From JAHEJN01 sp963787285 (GTDB lineage Bacteria; Actinomycetota; Acidimicrobiia; Acidimicrobiales; JAHEJN01): a stretch of DNA of 64,000 nt. Under the pieces are notes generated by a model that worked only from the letters and a program-made list of their open reading frames with translations, was not told where the DNA came from and did no database searches. Positions 42,676 through 52,556 of this stretch are shown piece by piece. How positions within the stretch are numbered: the stretch's first letter is position 1; every line of letters begins with the position of its first letter. The translations under genes were made by a program, and so were the position numbers. The DNA lies in the NCBI GenBank assembly GCA_963787285.1, contig CAWBCM010000001.1, positions 248,001-312,000 of the forward strand. The letters are read 5' to 3'.

Positions 42676-45537
42676 TCACTCGTAGTTGATGGCTTCGAGG
42701 ACGTTGAGCCTCGATGCCCGGCGGGCCGGGAGGGCCGCTGCGAAGAGGCCGGCCACTGCGGCGAGGGACACGAACACCACGAGTTGTCCGATGGGAATGT
42801 CGAGCCGGCTGACAAAGCTGTCGGGGATGACCTCGACGGCGATCGTTCCGAGGACCAGACCGAGGCCGACGCCGAGCAGTCCGCCGAAGACCGACACGAT
42901 CACCCCCTCGAATCGCACCATGCGGCGCATCTGGCGTCCGGTCATACCGACCGCCCGCACCAGACCCAGCTCGCGGGTTCGTTCGAACACCGACAACGCA
43001 AGCGTGTTGGTCACGCCGACGAGGGCGATGACGATGGCCAGAGCGAGCAGCACGTTCACCACGATCAACAGGTTGTCGATGGCCGAGGCCACCGAGTCAC
43101 GGAACTCCTCGACGGTCTGGATCGAGAGCTGCGGGAAGTCGACGCCGATGGAGCTTTCCAGCGCTCGACGTACCGCGTCCTCGTCGAACCCGTCGGCGGA
43201 TATGGCCGACAGGAACTGGTCGCTCGTCGACGTGAACTTGCGATCCCAGAGGTCGAGGTCGATGACCCGGTCACCCAGGATCGAGTTGTCGTCGTAGAGG
43301 GCCGCCACGGTGAGGGCCTCGGTGGACCCGTCGGCGAATTCGACGTCGAGCGTCGAGCCCACGTCGAGTCCGCGGTCGGCCGCGAAGTCGACGAACAGGA
43401 GAACGGCGTCGGGCCCGATGAGATCGTCGTTGCGCTCGATGTAGTCGAGGTCGATGTGACGGTCGACCTGGGTCAGGTCGGTGGCCTGTCCGTCGAACAC
43501 GTCACCGCCGATGCGGAAGGCCTCGAGGCTGAATCGGTACGACAGCACCTGTTCGATCTCGGGAAGCCGGCTCGCCCGCTCGGCTACCTCGGTGCTGAAG
43601 GCCTGGGAGGGGTCGGTGTTGTTCTCCGGTGAGATGAACCAGTCCGCGATCACGGCGTCTTCGAGCACATCGGCGAACGTGGCCTTCAGTGACGATCCGA
43701 CCACCGACGCCGCAGTCACCAGGGCGAGACCGATCATCAGAGCGGCCGCGGTTGCGGCCGTGCGTTCCGGGCTGCGGCTGGCATTCTCGCGGGCCATACG
43801 GCCGGTCACCCGGAACCCGGCGGGAACGGTGTCGATGGCGAGCCAGGCCGCAGTGCCGATCAGCGCCGCGGGCAGGAGAAGGAACAGGCCCGCAGGCAGG
43901 CTCGTGAGACCGGCGACGATCAGCGCGAGCGTCGCCACGGCCGCGACGATCCCCAACAGCCCGACGATCACCGTCGTTGGCCAGCGTCCGACCGTGGAGG
44001 CCACCGGTCGGGCGAGGAACGGGCTGATGGCGTTGACACCGAGGAAGGTCACGATCGCCCCGGCTCCGAGCACCACCAGCACCCGTCCGGTGCCGAGGTC
44101 GACGACGGCGCTCACGAGGAGGAACGCCATGCCCAGGATCACCGCGGCGAAGCGACCGATCCGTCGGTCGACGCGTTTCGCTCCCAGGTGAACCAGCAGG
44201 GCGCCGACGATGGCGAGCAGCAGCAGTGGCGGCCAGTCGCCGCTGGCGAAGCCGACCGCGATCGCCAATGCGCCGGCCGCCATCAGAGCGATGCCGAGGC
44301 GAGGACGATGCGGGGTCTCGTCGGAGTGCAGTCGGTCGTCGTCACGCAGCGCGGCCATGGGCGACACCTTCCGTGCCTTCAGTGCGGGCCACACCGCGGC
44401 CGCCAAGGTGATACCGATACCGACGAACGCCCCGAAAGCCAACGTGCGTATCTCGATGGGAAGCTCGCTGCCCTCGGGGCCGAAGTCGAGAATGGCCAGC
44501 AACCACCGCAGGAACACCGCCAGCGCGTAGCCGGCCACGATGCCGGTGACGGTGGCGATCACGCCCACGAGCAGCGCCTCGAGCACCATCGACCGAGTGA
44601 TCTGGAAGCCGGTTGCTCCCAGCGCTCGGAGCAGGCCGAACTCGCGGACGCGCTGACCGATCAGGATCGTGAAGGTGTTGAAGATGATGAAGGCGGACAC
44701 CAGCAAGATGATGAACGCGAACACCAGGAGCACCGTCTGGAAGATGCTGATGATCTCGTCGAACTCCGCCGCTTGTTCCTCGACGAGAACGTCCTGGGTG
44801 ACGGTCTCGAGGCCGGAGGGCAGGAGCACCGAGACCGCAGCCTCCACCGACGCGACATCGGCACCAGGCTCGAGCGTGAGCACGATGTCGTCGTACCCCT
44901 CGCCGTTGTTCAACAGGTCGACCGCTGTCGCCGTCTCGAACGCGAGAATCTTCGCGCCCACCTGGGCGGACTCGTCCTGGGCCGCGAAGGTGAAGGTCCC
45001 CACCAGCGCGAAGGGGTCGATTCCGCTCGGAGTCTGCACGTCGTAGGTCTCGCCGACGACGAAGCCGTCCATGCGGGCAGTGGCGGTGTCCATGGCGAAC
45101 TCGCCACCGGATGTCGGTGAGCGTCCCTCGGCGAGGAACAGGACACGTTGGTCGGTCTCGGTCTCCCAGTTCACGCCGATGTTGGGCGGGCCGCTCGCCG
45201 TGGCGGCCTCGCCGGCGGCGTTCAGCGCAACGACGTTGAGCTCGGCTACTCGACCCTGGGCCGCCTCGACGCCGGCAAGCGAGGCCAGCTCGTCGTCGAG
45301 GCCGAGGGGGACCGGAGCAGCCTCGATCCGATCCCCGAACTCGATCTCGGAGCGAACCGCGATGTCGAAGCCGCTCTGGATGTCTTGGGACAGATCACCG
45401 AAGGTCGAGCGCAGGCTGTCGGTGAACACGAACACCGCAACGGTGAAGGTGACGCCGAGTGACACGGCGACGAGGGTGAGCAGGAACCGCCATTTGTTCG
45501 CGCGGAAGTTCTTGAAGGTCAACCGCAGGAGTGTCAT
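42676..45537 (-). CDS. MacB/FtsX-type ABC transporter permease, module A
   Basis: The 953-residue permease starts MTLLRLTFKNFRANKWRFLLT and has two FtsX-like transmembrane blocks, each preceded by a large extracytoplasmic domain. The membrane segments cluster near residues 20-40, 270-400, 410-560 and 820-945. It ends in the typical PARRASRLNVLEAINYE. Such permeases work mechanically with a LolD/MacB-like ATPase to move lipids, lipoproteins or peptides. It lies 3 nt downstream of its ATPase gene. Module B (46373-49691) is a paralogue with the same domain order. Confidence 0.92.
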   Translation of the reverse strand: MTLLRLTFKNFRANKWRFLLTLVAVSLGVTFTVAVFVFTDSLRSTFGDLSQDIQSGFDIAVRSEIEFGDRIEAAPVPLGLDDELASLAGVEAAQGRVAELNVVALNAAGEAATASGPPNIGVNWETETDQRVLFLAEGRSPTSGGEFAMDTATARMDGFVVGETYDVQTPSGIDPFALVGTFTFAAQDESAQVGAKILAFETATAVDLLNNGEGYDDIVLTLEPGADVASVEAAVSVLLPSGLETVTQDVLVEEQAAEFDEIISIFQTVLLVFAFIILLVSAFIIFNTFTILIGQRVREFGLLRALGATGFQITRSMVLEALLVGVIATVTGIVAGYALAVFLRWLLAILDFGPEGSELPIEIRTLAFGAFVGIGITLAAAVWPALKARKVSPMAALRDDDRLHSDETPHRPRLGIALMAAGALAIAVGFASGDWPPLLLLAIVGALLVHLGAKRVDRRIGRFAAVILGMAFLLVSAVVDLGTGRVLVVLGAGAIVTFLGVNAISPFLARPVASTVGRWPTTVIVGLLGIVAAVATLALIVAGLTSLPAGLFLLLPAALIGTAAWLAIDTVPAGFRVTGRMARENASRSPERTAATAAALMIGLALVTAASVVGSSLKATFADVLEDAVIADWFISPENNTDPSQAFSTEVAERASRLPEIEQVLSYRFSLEAFRIGGDVFDGQATDLTQVDRHIDLDYIERNDDLIGPDAVLLFVDFAADRGLDVGSTLDVEFADGSTEALTVAALYDDNSILGDRVIDLDLWDRKFTSTSDQFLSAISADGFDEDAVRRALESSIGVDFPQLSIQTVEEFRDSVASAIDNLLIVVNVLLALAIVIALVGVTNTLALSVFERTRELGLVRAVGMTGRQMRRMVRFEGVIVSVFGGLLGVGLGLVLGTIAVEVIPDSFVSRLDIPIGQLVVFVSLAAVAGLFAAALPARRASRLNVLEAINYE

Positions 45538-45540
45538 TGC

Positions 45541-46311
45541 TCAGTCGCCGAGCGAACGCATGCGGTCGAAGATGGCGTCGGCGGTCGGATCGGCGAGCTC
45601 GTCGACGATGTGGCCGTCACCGAGGAACACCACTCGGTCGGCGTGGGCGGCGGCCACCGGATCGTGGGTCACCATCACGATCGTCTGACCCAGATCGCGC
45701 ACGGCATGGCCCATGAAGTCGAGTATCTCGCTGCCGGCTCGACTGTCGAGGTTGCCGGTGGGCTCGTCGGCGAAGATGATCTCGGGCTGACTGGCGAGTG
45801 CTCGCGACACGGCGACCCGCTGCTGTTGACCACCCGACAGCTCGTTGGGCCGGTGCGAGAGGCGATCGCCGAGACCCACGATGGCCACGACCTGGTCGAT
45901 CCAGGCCGAATCGACTTTCCGACCGGCCAGGTCGATCGGGAGGGTGATGTTCTCGAGCGCGCTGAGCGTGGGAACGAGGTTGTAGGCCTGGAAGACGAAC
46001 CCGATCCGATCTCGACGCAGGAGGGTGAGCTCCTTGTCGTTCAGGGTGGTGAGGTCGATGTCGCCGATGAAGACCTGGCCTTCGGTGAGATCGTCGAGGC
46101 CCGCCATGCAGTGCATGAGCGTGCTCTTGCCGGAGCCCGACGGGCCCATGATGGCGCTGAAAACGCCACGGCCGAAGCTGACGTCGACCCCGTCGAGGGC
46201 CAGCACCCTCGTGTCGCCGCTCCCGTAGATCTTGCTGGCGCTCTGGGCACGAGCGGCAGTGGTCGAGGTGTCGGGCGGCGGGGAGCTGGGGAGAGCTGCA
46301 GACGTGGACAT
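45541..46311 (-). CDS. ABC transporter ATP-binding protein, MacB/LolD-like, module A
   Basis: The 256-residue ATPase has Walker A GPSGSGKST, Q-loop VFQAYNLVPTLSALENI, signature LSGGQQQR, Walker B IIFADEPTGNLDS and VMVTHDPVAA. The ADEPTGNLD wording marks the MacB/LolD export group. ATG 46311 is preferred over the upstream start because a TACGGT -10 box ends 6 nt before it. That box lies inside the inverted repeat that closes the upstream module B transcript. Confidence 0.94.
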   Translation of the reverse strand: MSTSAALPSSPPPDTSTTAARAQSASKIYGSGDTRVLALDGVDVSFGRGVFSAIMGPSGSGKSTLMHCMAGLDDLTEGQVFIGDIDLTTLNDKELTLLRRDRIGFVFQAYNLVPTLSALENITLPIDLAGRKVDSAWIDQVVAIVGLGDRLSHRPNELSGGQQQRVAVSRALASQPEIIFADEPTGNLDSRAGSEILDFMGHAVRDLGQTIVMVTHDPVAAAHADRVVFLGDGHIVDELADPTADAIFDRMRSLGD

Positions 46312-46312
46312 G

Positions 46313-46346
46313 ACGGAACCGTAGGCCTTTCGGCCCACGGTTCCGT
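46313..46346 (-). terminator. 34-bp inverted repeat: module B terminator overlapping the module A -10 box
   Basis: ACGGAACCGT (46313-46322) pairs with ACGGTTCCGT (46337-46346), and GGCC pairs with GGCC around a TTTC loop, with one A-C mismatch. It lies just beyond the stop of permease B on the minus strand. The TACGGT -10 box of the module A ATPase gene (46318-46323) falls in one arm. Confidence 0.68.
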
Positions 46347-46372
46347 CGTCCTTTCGAACGATTCGCCGAAAG

Positions 46373-48895
46373 TCAGTTCGAGGCGATGGCGGCGAGGATG
46401 TTCATTCTCCCGGCCCGCCGGGCCGGGAGCCAGGCGGCGGTGAGCCCCGCGAAGGCCGCGGTGACCAACAGAACGGCGATCTGGCCGCCCGGGATGGCCA
46501 GCGTGCTGGTGAAGCTGTCGGGCAGGGCGGTGACGGTGGCGGCGCCGAAGGCGATGCCGATCGCAATGCCGAGCGCTGCGCCGAAGAAGGCGATCAGGGC
46601 CGCTTCGTAGCGGACCATCCGCCGCACCTGACGTCGGCTCATGCCCACCGCTCGCACCAAGCCGAGCTCACGTGTGCGCTCGTGGATCGACAGGGCCAGC
46701 GTGTTGGCGATGCCGATCAGCGCGATCACGACGGCGAGCGCCACGAGGGCATTCAACACGGTCAGGATCTGGTCGATCAGTCCCTCCAGCGTCTCCTGGA
46801 ACTCGGCGGCGGTCTGAATGTCGGCCTGCGGATAGGTGGTACCCAGCGCGGCCAACGCAGTGCCGACGGCCGCGGGGTCGGCACCGTCGACGGAGCTGAA
46901 CGCCAGCCAGTTGTCGGCCACGGTCACGCCGGCGTCGGCGAACGTACGCTGATCGAGCAACCATGGCTCTTCGACCAGGAACTCGTCGTCGTAGATGCCG
47001 CTGATGGTCAGATCGGTGCGGACACCGGTGGTGAAGGCCATGGTGATGCTGTCGCCGACGGCGAGGTCCCAGTCGTCGGCCCGACTGCGGCTCACGAGCA
47101 GGCTCGTTCCGTCGTCGACGAAGCCACCGTCGCTGACATCGATGTCGAACAGGGCGGGCATGGCGCCGAGATCGGCGGCGACGGCTTCTTCGATCGAGCC
47201 GTTCACCGAGACGTCGGCGTACTTGAATCCCGTGACGTCGCCGAACGCAGGATCGGCCGCGATGTCGTCGACCACCGTCGTGGGGAATCCGGCATCGGAG
47301 GTCTGGTCGACCACCAGGTACTCGGCGGTGACCGACGACTCGAGGGTCTCCCGGAACTGTGCCTTCACCGACTCACCGACGACCAGCGCCATGCTCACGA
47401 CGGCAAGGCCGATCATGAGTGCAGCCGCGGTGGTGGCGGTGCGACGGGAGTTCCGCTGGGCGTTCTGACCGGCGAGCTTGCCGGCGACGCCGAGTCGGCG
47501 CAACGGCCATCCGACCATCGACACGACCGGGCCCACGAGCAGCGGGCTGGCGAAGGTGACGCCGAGGAAGACGCCGATGGCTCCCAGCGCCATGAGCGAG
47601 ACGGTGCCCGATGTCGAGCCGGTGCCGGCGAGGCCGAGGCCACCGAGAATCACCCCGGCCGCCACGAACACTCCGCCGGTGAGCAGGCGGGTTCGGCTTC
47701 GGGGGGCGCCGGCCTCGCCGCCGTCGCGTATGGCGGCGATCGGCGCGATGCGAGAAGCCTTGCGGGTCGGTCCGAAGGCTGCGACGACGGTGACGCCGAT
47801 GCCCACGAGCGTGGCGGCCGACACGGTCCGGACCGAGATGATGGTCGGGTAGTCGGGCAGGTCGGCTCCGATGAGGCCGAACAGCGCGGTGAGCCCGGCC
47901 GCCACCAGCAGGCCGCCGATGATGCCCAGGACCGAGGCGAGAACACCGATCACGAGAGCTTCGCCCATCGCCGACCGCCGGAGTTGACGGGAGTCGGCTC
48001 CGATGGCTCGCAGGAGCCCCATCTCGCGGGTGCGCTGGCTCAGGACGATGGCGAAGGTGTTGTAGATGATGAAGATCGACACGAACAACGACACGCCGGC
48101 GAAGCCGAGGAGGATGTTCTGGACGATGTCGATGCCTTGGTTGAACTCGGCGGCCTGATCACCGGCGACGGTGGCCTGGTCGACCACCTCGTAGTCGACC
48201 AGGCTCGCGCGCAGCGACGCGATCACCTGGTCGGGGTCGACGCCGTCCTCGACCGAGATGGCGATCTCGTCGTAGCCGGTCGTCCCGAACAACTCGTCGA
48301 CCTGGTCGGCGTTCATGCCCATCAGCACCGCCCCCAAGGTCTGGTTGTCGGTTCCGAACCGCGACAGACCGCTCAGGGTGAGCTCCTGGCGGCCACTGGG
48401 TGTGATCACTGTGTAGGTCTCGCCGATGTCGAAGCCGTGGGTGGCGGCGCTGTCGAGGTCCATCACGAACTCGCCGACCTCAGGGCTGTCGCCTTCCACC
48501 AGGGTGACGGGCGAGAGCGCCTCGTTGTCCGACCAGCTGAAGGCCAGCTGCGGGGGACCGTTGGACGGGATCTCGTCGCCGTCGGCGTTGATGGGGCGCA
48601 CGGAGTTCTCGGGTGCCTCGGTCGAGGCCACCGCCTCGGCCACTCCGTCGGTCGCCTCGACGATGGCGAGATCGTCGGTGCTGAGGACCGTCGGTGCGCC
48701 GAACTCGTCGACGGGCCTTACGGCCACGTCGGTTTCGGCGACGATCTCGTCGGAGAGGCTCGTGAACGTCGAGCGCAAGCCGTCGCCCAGCACGAAGGCC
48801 GAGACGACGAAGCTGACCGCCAGCACCACGCCGAAGGTGGTGAGGGCGAAGCGAACCTTGTTGGCACGCAGGTTCTTGAAGGTGAGTTTCAACAT
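46373..48895 (-). CDS. MacB/FtsX-type ABC transporter permease, module B
   Basis: The 840-residue permease starts MLKLTFKNLRANKVRFALTTFGVVLAVSFVVSAFVLGDGLRSTF (cited by parts: MLKLTFKNLRANK and FVLGDGLRSTF). It has the same two-block FtsX layout as module A and the ending PARRAGRMNILAAIASN. Motifs shared with module A include ERTRELGLVRAVGM and SRRTATTAAALMIGLA, so the two are tandem paralogues. ATG 48895 lies 28 nt after the ATPase B stop with a weak AGGA. The longer open frame upstream overlaps the ATPase gene and is discarded. Confidence 0.92.
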   Translation of the reverse strand: MLKLTFKNLRANKVRFALTTFGVVLAVSFVVSAFVLGDGLRSTFTSLSDEIVAETDVAVRPVDEFGAPTVLSTDDLAIVEATDGVAEAVASTEAPENSVRPINADGDEIPSNGPPQLAFSWSDNEALSPVTLVEGDSPEVGEFVMDLDSAATHGFDIGETYTVITPSGRQELTLSGLSRFGTDNQTLGAVLMGMNADQVDELFGTTGYDEIAISVEDGVDPDQVIASLRASLVDYEVVDQATVAGDQAAEFNQGIDIVQNILLGFAGVSLFVSIFIIYNTFAIVLSQRTREMGLLRAIGADSRQLRRSAMGEALVIGVLASVLGIIGGLLVAAGLTALFGLIGADLPDYPTIISVRTVSAATLVGIGVTVVAAFGPTRKASRIAPIAAIRDGGEAGAPRSRTRLLTGGVFVAAGVILGGLGLAGTGSTSGTVSLMALGAIGVFLGVTFASPLLVGPVVSMVGWPLRRLGVAGKLAGQNAQRNSRRTATTAAALMIGLAVVSMALVVGESVKAQFRETLESSVTAEYLVVDQTSDAGFPTTVVDDIAADPAFGDVTGFKYADVSVNGSIEEAVAADLGAMPALFDIDVSDGGFVDDGTSLLVSRSRADDWDLAVGDSITMAFTTGVRTDLTISGIYDDEFLVEEPWLLDQRTFADAGVTVADNWLAFSSVDGADPAAVGTALAALGTTYPQADIQTAAEFQETLEGLIDQILTVLNALVALAVVIALIGIANTLALSIHERTRELGLVRAVGMSRRQVRRMVRYEAALIAFFGAALGIAIGIAFGAATVTALPDSFTSTLAIPGGQIAVLLVTAAFAGLTAAWLPARRAGRMNILAAIASN

Positions 48896-48923
48896 CGGGA
48901 GTCCTGTTCGTCCGTTCGATCGG

Positions 48924-49691
48924 TCAGTTGCCGAGCCGGCGCATCTGGTCGAGCACGGCGTCGGGGGTCGGGTCGAACAACTGGTCGGTGATACGGCCGT
49001 CGGTGAGGAACACCACCCGATCGGCGTAGCTCGCCGCGACCGGATCATGAGTGACCATCACGATGGTCTGGCCGAGCTCACGCACTGCGTGGCGCATGAA
49101 CTCGAGGATCTCGGCCCCTGTGTGGCTGTCGAGGTTGCCCGTGGGTTCGTCGGCGAAGATGATCGCGGGCTGATTGGCCAGCGCCCGAGCAACGGCGACC
49201 CGTTGCTGTTGTCCGCCGGACAGCTCGTTCGGACGGTGCGAGAGGCGATCGCCGAGACCCACCGTGGCCACCACGCTGGCGAGCCATTCCGGGTCGGGCT
49301 TGGTGCCGGCCAGGTCCATCGGAAGGGTGATGTTCTCGATCGCCGACAGGGTGGGAACGAGGTTGAACGACTGGAAGACGAAGCCGAGACGATCGCGTCG
49401 CAGACGGGTGAGCTCGCGCTCGCCGGCGGCGGAGATGTCGGTCTCGCCGATGTGGGCGTTGCCCGCCGTGAGCCGATCGAGGCCGGCCATGCAGTGCATG
49501 AGCGTGCTCTTGCCGGAGCCCGACGGGCCCATGATGGCGGCGAACTGCCCTGCGGCGAAGTCGATGTCGACCCCGTCGAGAGCAACGACACGTGTGTCGT
49601 CGGAGCCATAGACCTTGGTCGCGCCGCGAGCCGATGCGGCCACCGCCGGCACCGACGGGTGGGTGGAGAGGGATTCGAGGAGGAGGGTCAT
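48924..49691 (-). CDS. ABC transporter ATP-binding protein, MacB/LolD-like, module B
   Basis: The 255-residue ATPase has Walker A GPSGSGKST, VFQSFNLVPTLSAIENI, LSGGQQQR, ADEPTGNLDS and VTHDPVAA. It is closely related to module A across its length, including the MHCMAGLDRLT segment. ATG 49691 follows AAGGCAG; the longer frame to 49922 covers the intergenic gap and the response-regulator end and is not supported. It is the first transport gene after the two-component genes on the same strand. Confidence 0.94.
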   Translation of the reverse strand: MTLLLESLSTHPSVPAVAASARGATKVYGSDDTRVVALDGVDIDFAAGQFAAIMGPSGSGKSTLMHCMAGLDRLTAGNAHIGETDISAAGERELTRLRRDRLGFVFQSFNLVPTLSAIENITLPMDLAGTKPDPEWLASVVATVGLGDRLSHRPNELSGGQQQRVAVARALANQPAIIFADEPTGNLDSHTGAEILEFMRHAVRELGQTIVMVTHDPVAASYADRVVFLTDGRITDQLFDPTPDAVLDQMRRLGN

Positions 49692-49848
49692 GGTTCTGCC
49701 TTGGTTGGGGGAGATCCGGGGGGATCTGTCGCGTGGTTCGAAGGTACGACGATGCGGGCGGGCGGTCGTCGGGCTGGGAGTTGATTCGCTCGTCATCCTG
49801 GAGGCCGATGCGCCTCGCGGTCGCGTCATCCTCGGGGAGGACGGGTGC

Positions 49849-50517
49849 TCAGTCGCCGTTTCCGGGGCGCACCAAACCGGTCTCGTACGCAACGACGACG
49901 GCCTGCACCCGGTCGCGGACACCGAGCTTCATGAGCACGCGGCTCACGTGGGTCTTCACGGTGGTCTCCCCGACGAAGAGCGCCTCGGCGATCTCGCTGT
50001 TCGACAAGCCGCGAGCCATCAGCCGCAGAACCTCGGTTTCCCGGTCGGTGAGCGGGTCGGCGAGGTCGAGGCGACTGATCGGGGCATCGCCGTGGCGGAC
50101 GAACTCCTCGATGAGCGTGCGGGTGATCGACGGCGCGAGGAGCGCCTCGCCGCTGGCGACGACGTGGATGGCCCGGACGAGCTCATCGGCCGGTGTGTCC
50201 TTGAGCAGGAACCCGCTGGCGCCGGCCCGCACCGCCCCGTACACGTACTCGTCGAGGTCGAAGGTGGTGAGCACGAGCACCCGGGTGTCGAGCGCGGGGT
50301 CGTCGACGATGATCCGGGTGGCTTCGATGCCGTCGAGGTCGGGCATCCGGATGTCCATGAGCACCACGTCGGGTCGTTCGCGCCGACAGAGCTCGACGCC
50401 GGCGCGACCGTTGTCGGCGTCGCCCACCACTTCGATGTCGGCCTCGGCGCCGAGGATCATGGAGAAGCCGGTGCGCATGAGGGCCTGGTCGTCGACGACG
50501 GCGACCCGTACGGTCAT
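49849..50517 (-). CDS. NarL/LuxR-family response regulator
   Basis: The 222-residue protein has a receiver domain with phospho-acceptor Asp in VLMDIRMPDLDG (about residue 54) and a C-terminal LuxR helix-turn-helix (LTDRETEVLRLMARGLSNSEIAEALFVGETTVKTHV). ATG 50517 overlaps the kinase stop by 4 nt. The two ABC modules that follow on the same strand are its probable targets, by analogy with kinase-regulator-ABC loci that respond to envelope stress. Confidence 0.94.
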   Translation of the reverse strand: MTVRVAVVDDQALMRTGFSMILGAEADIEVVGDADNGRAGVELCRRERPDVVLMDIRMPDLDGIEATRIIVDDPALDTRVLVLTTFDLDEYVYGAVRAGASGFLLKDTPADELVRAIHVVASGEALLAPSITRTLIEEFVRHGDAPISRLDLADPLTDRETEVLRLMARGLSNSEIAEALFVGETTVKTHVSRVLMKLGVRDRVQAVVVAYETGLVRPGNGD

Positions 50518-51758
50518 GCGTCGGACTCGACCTTCGGCGTTCGAGCGGCGGTGGGTTCGTGAGAGATCGCCGCGGCGGTCGGGAGCGTGGCCCGGACCGA
50601 GAACCCGCCCCCGACCCGCGGTTTGGCCTCGAGCGTGCCGTTGTAGATCTCGACCCGTTCCCGCATGCCGGTGAGCCCGTGGCCGGTACCGGAAGTGGCC
50701 GGTGATGCCGCCGCGCCGAGGCCGTTGTCGACGACGTCGAGCACGATCGAACCCGGCTCGTAGCCGATGGTGACGTCGGCGCGAACCGGTCGACCCGCAT
50801 GGCGGATCACGTTGGTCAGGGCCTCTTGGACGACGCGGTAGGCGGTGAGCTCGACGCCGGGCGGCACCGGCCGCTTGTCGCCCTCGACCGCCATTCGGGT
50901 CTCGACGCCGGCCTCGGAGGCGTGGTGGGCAAGCGCCTCGAAGTCGCTGATCTGGGGCTGGGGGGCAAGCTCGGCGCCGTTCTCGGGATCGCGGAGAACG
51001 CCGAGCATGCGGCGCATCTCGGTGAGCGACTCTCGGCCGACCGTCTCGATGTTGCCGAGCGCCTCTCGGGCTTTGACCGGGTCGGTGTCGATCAGGCGGC
51101 GGGCTGCTTCGGCCTGCACCACGACCGTGCTCATGCCGTGGGCCACGATGTCGTGCATCTCGCGGGCGATGCGCGCCCGCTCGTCGAGCGCCGCCAGCCG
51201 GGCCTTGGTCTCGAGGTCGGCCTCGAGGGCCAGGGCCCGTTGCTCGAGCTCGGCGATGCGCTGCCGGCGCTGGTACATGACCTCGCCGAGCACGGCGGAG
51301 GTGGTGAACACGATGGCGATCCCGATGATGGCCAGGCGAGGGAGATCCTCATCGGGTGTCCACACGGCGCCGACGAACGCGAGCGCCGTGGCGGCTGCGA
51401 CCACCACGGCGACCAGGCGCCAGGTGCGAGTGCGGTCCACGCCGTGGGACGTCGCGGCGAAAATGGCCAGGGGGAGACCCGGGTCGAATGCGGTCGGGTA
51501 GTCGAGCACCCAGAACGGGAACGTGGCCGCGGCGATGATCAGCAAAACCGTGAGAGGCTGCGATCGGCGCCACACCAGCGGGAGTGTGCCGGCGATGACG
51601 AGCCCGAAGCCGAGTACATCGGGGTCCCGTTCGGTCGGCGTCTTGGTCGCCAGGAGCAGCCCGGCGAGCGACGCGGCCGTGAACGCCATGCCGAAGGCGA
51701 CATCGGCATGGCGGGGATGGGTCTGGGCCCACCTCAGCACCGCTCGCCATACGTTCAT
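50514..51758 (-). CDS. HisKA_3-type sensor histidine kinase
   Basis: The 414-residue kinase has about five N-terminal membrane helices without an extracellular sensor domain. A coiled linker, the HisKA_3 box RARIAREMHDIVAHGMS with the phosphorylated His, and an HATPase domain (VVQEALTNVIRHAG, VVDNGLG, GTGHGLTGMRERV) follow. Membrane-embedded sensing of envelope conditions is typical of this class. A TAGCTT -10 box ends 6 nt before ATG 51758, so the operon probably begins with a leaderless message. Confidence 0.94.
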   Translation of the reverse strand: MNVWRAVLRWAQTHPRHADVAFGMAFTAASLAGLLLATKTPTERDPDVLGFGLVIAGTLPLVWRRSQPLTVLLIIAAATFPFWVLDYPTAFDPGLPLAIFAATSHGVDRTRTWRLVAVVVAAATALAFVGAVWTPDEDLPRLAIIGIAIVFTTSAVLGEVMYQRRQRIAELEQRALALEADLETKARLAALDERARIAREMHDIVAHGMSTVVVQAEAARRLIDTDPVKAREALGNIETVGRESLTEMRRMLGVLRDPENGAELAPQPQISDFEALAHHASEAGVETRMAVEGDKRPVPPGVELTAYRVVQEALTNVIRHAGRPVRADVTIGYEPGSIVLDVVDNGLGAAASPATSGTGHGLTGMRERVEIYNGTLEAKPRVGGGFSVRATLPTAAAISHEPTAARTPKVESDA

Positions 51759-51849
51759 GGCTCAAAGCTACTCACCTCGGGCCGACCAGACGTCCGCCCG
51801 AGGTGCCATTGCGGTGTCCTCCGCGAGGACGACCCCGCCGGGCCGAGGG

Positions 51850-52482
51850 TCAGCTGGGCTGCTTCACGACCCGCAGGTAGGGGCGCTGTTCGTCCCAGCC
51901 TTCGGGGAACAGCTCGGCTGCCTCGTCGTTCGACAGCGCGGGCACGATGATGACGTCGTCGCCCTGGGTCCAGTTCACCGGCGTGGCGACCTTGTTCGAG
52001 TCGGTGAGCTGCAGCGAGTCGATGACCCGCAGGATCTCGTCGAAGTTGCGGCCGGTGCTGGCCGGGTAGGTGAGGGTGAGGCGCACCTTGTTCTTGTCGT
52101 CGATGACGAAGACCGAACGCACGGTGAGGGTGTTGTCGGCGTTGGGGTGGATCATGTCGTAGAGGTCGGCGACCGTGCGGTCGGGATCGCCGATCATGGG
52201 GAAGTTCACGGCGGTGCCTTGCGTGTCCTCGATGTCGCCGAGCCACGCCATGTGGTCCTCGACCGAGTCGACGCTGAGGCCGATCGCCTTCACGTTGCGC
52301 TTGTCGAACTCGCTCTTCAGCTTGGCCGTGTAGCCGAGCTCGGTGGTGCACACGGGCGTGAAGTCCTTCGGGTGCGAGAACAGGACGGCCCAGCTGCCGT
52401 CCTTCCAGGCGTGGAAGTCGATGTCGCCCTGGGTGGTCGGAGCGCTGAAATCGGGTGCGGTGTCGCCGAGTCGGATCGCCAT
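51850..52482 (-). CDS. 1-Cys peroxiredoxin (Prx6/AhpC-type)
   Basis: The 210-residue protein has the peroxidatic motif HPKDFTPVCTTELG (Cys near residue 47) and the Prx6 C-terminal domain (TPVNWTQGDDVIIVPALSNDEAAELFPEGW, parts thereof). It has no clear resolving Cys. It reduces hydroperoxides in the cytoplasm. ATG 52482 (MAIRLGDTAPDFSA) has AGGTAA upstream; an earlier in-frame start at 52530 lacks family similarity. Confidence 0.94.
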   Translation of the reverse strand: MAIRLGDTAPDFSAPTTQGDIDFHAWKDGSWAVLFSHPKDFTPVCTTELGYTAKLKSEFDKRNVKAIGLSVDSVEDHMAWLGDIEDTQGTAVNFPMIGDPDRTVADLYDMIHPNADNTLTVRSVFVIDDKNKVRLTLTYPASTGRNFDEILRVIDSLQLTDSNKVATPVNWTQGDDVIIVPALSNDEAAELFPEGWDEQRPYLRVVKQPS

Positions 52483-52556
52483 GGGGGTTACCTCGCCTGT
52501 CGCGGTTGGGATGGGATCCAATCCTGACAACTCTGATCGGGTTCGACAACCCGGGT

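Noticed and set aside
42422..42689. Open frames through the 81-bp repeat array on both strands
   Set aside because: The repetitive peptides exist in several frames simply because the unit lacks stops; hairpins dominate the sequence and no start or Shine-Dalgarno is convincing.
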